Of a DNA stretch of 64,000 nt, positions 63,680 to 64,000 are shown in pieces. The position numbers and the translations under genes were made by a program. Position 1 is the first letter of the stretch. Each line of letters begins with the position of its first letter. Source of the DNA: Teredinibacter sp. KSP-S5-2 (GTDB lineage Bacteria > Pseudomonadota > Gammaproteobacteria > Pseudomonadales > Cellvibrionaceae); contig NZ_CP120416.1 of NCBI RefSeq assembly GCF_032773895.1, positions 62,001 through 126,000 of the forward strand, in the 5' to 3' direction. The notes under the pieces were generated by a model that was not told the DNA's origin, ran no database searches, and worked only from the letters and a program-made list of their open reading frames with translations.

Positions 63680-64000
63680 TTAGCTTTGAATTTTACCTTT
63701 CAGGAATTCCATTAATTGGTCTTTGGCGATGTCCTGGCTGTTTTCGTCCCGGCGACCTTTATATTCCAGGTTGCCGGCTTCCAGGCCTCGATCACCAACA
63801 ACAATGCGGTGTGGAATGCCCATCAGTTCTGTATCGGCAAGCATCACCCCCAGACGGGCTTTGTTTTCATCCATATACAGAACGTCATAACCGGCTTCAG
63901 TAAGCTGTGTGTAAAGAGCTTCACATTCGTTAGCAACCGCTTCCGATTTGTGTTTGTTGATCGGGATAAGAGCAATTTGAAATGGCGCGATGCTGTCTGG
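63680..64000 (-). CDS. proS: Prolyl-tRNA synthetase, C-terminal part (cut by window end)
   Basis: C-terminal anticodon-binding domain of ProRS; the frame runs through the right edge of the window. Visible segments such as APFQIALIPINKHKSEAVA, LGVMLADTELMGIPHRIVVG and GNLEYKGRRDENSQDI are the family's conserved tail. The 5' two thirds lie outside. The first ATG in the visible part (63874) is internal, not the start. Confidence 0.95.
   Translation of the reverse strand, partial: PDSIAPFQIALIPINKHKSEAVANECEALYTQLTEAGYDVLYMDENKARLGVMLADTELMGIPHRIVVGDRGLEAGNLEYKGRRDENSQDIAKDQLMEFLKGKIQS

Overview
The window is chromosomal DNA of a gammaproteobacterium. The gene order and the proteins suggest a free-living marine or soil relative of Pseudomonas, most likely of the Cellvibrionaceae type (Saccharophagus/Teredinibacter/Cellvibrio-like). 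This placement is an inference from synteny recalled from memory, not from a database search. No rRNA, tRNA, CRISPR array, insertion sequence or prophage was seen.

Layout. 1-11.2 kb is the distal division and cell-wall (dcw) cluster on the + strand: murG (cut by the window edge), murC, ddlB, ftsQ, ftsA, ftsZ, lpxC, an M23 peptidase, and secA, followed by argJ and a MutT-type Nudix gene. 12.9-20.6 kb is on the - strand: an aspartic protease, nadC, pilA with a sigma54 promoter and strong terminator, a TfpX/TfpZ-like pilin accessory gene, pilB-pilC-pilD, coaE and yacG. 20.8-27.4 kb holds a DUF1631 gene, ampD, ampE, a probable non-coding RNA containing a LexA-like operator, a ParA ATPase and ampG. 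Together these cover recycling of peptidoglycan fragments. 27.5-36 kb holds a DUF481 protein, fxsA, groES-groEL with a heat-shock promoter, sodB, and a complete TRAP transporter operon with its TatT lipoprotein. 36-42.6 kb holds a membrane coiled-coil protein, class I fumarase, an Hpt/HD-GYP protein, a pterin carbinolamine dehydratase, a tautomerase-like protein and a cNMP-CBS-DUF294 regulator. 42.8-52.5 kb is a Pseudomonas-like block (purN, purM, DUF2066, hda, DUF2069, wrbA, arsC, yihY) into which a solute-binding protein gene and sppA are inserted. 52.6-56 kb carries two response regulators around a valine-pyruvate aminotransferase; one regulator has an unusual membrane-spanning form.

56-61 kb is the accessory part. 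It holds a secreted zinc metallopeptidase with TPR-like repeats whose promoter overlaps a Fur-box-like sequence, a long AT-rich stretch without clear genes, a broken fragment resembling the tip of a polymorphic toxin with a small lipoprotein behind it, and a secreted beta-trefoil-like protein. 61-64 kb returns to housekeeping genes: a lytic transglycosylase, a membrane-anchored XRE regulator, a SIMPL protein, a GNAT acetyltransferase and the 3' end of proS.

The strongest candidates for something undescribed are the structured RNA/LexA element between ampE and parA, the Fur-controlled metallopeptidase locus with the toxin-like remnant next to it, and the response regulator that crosses the membrane.
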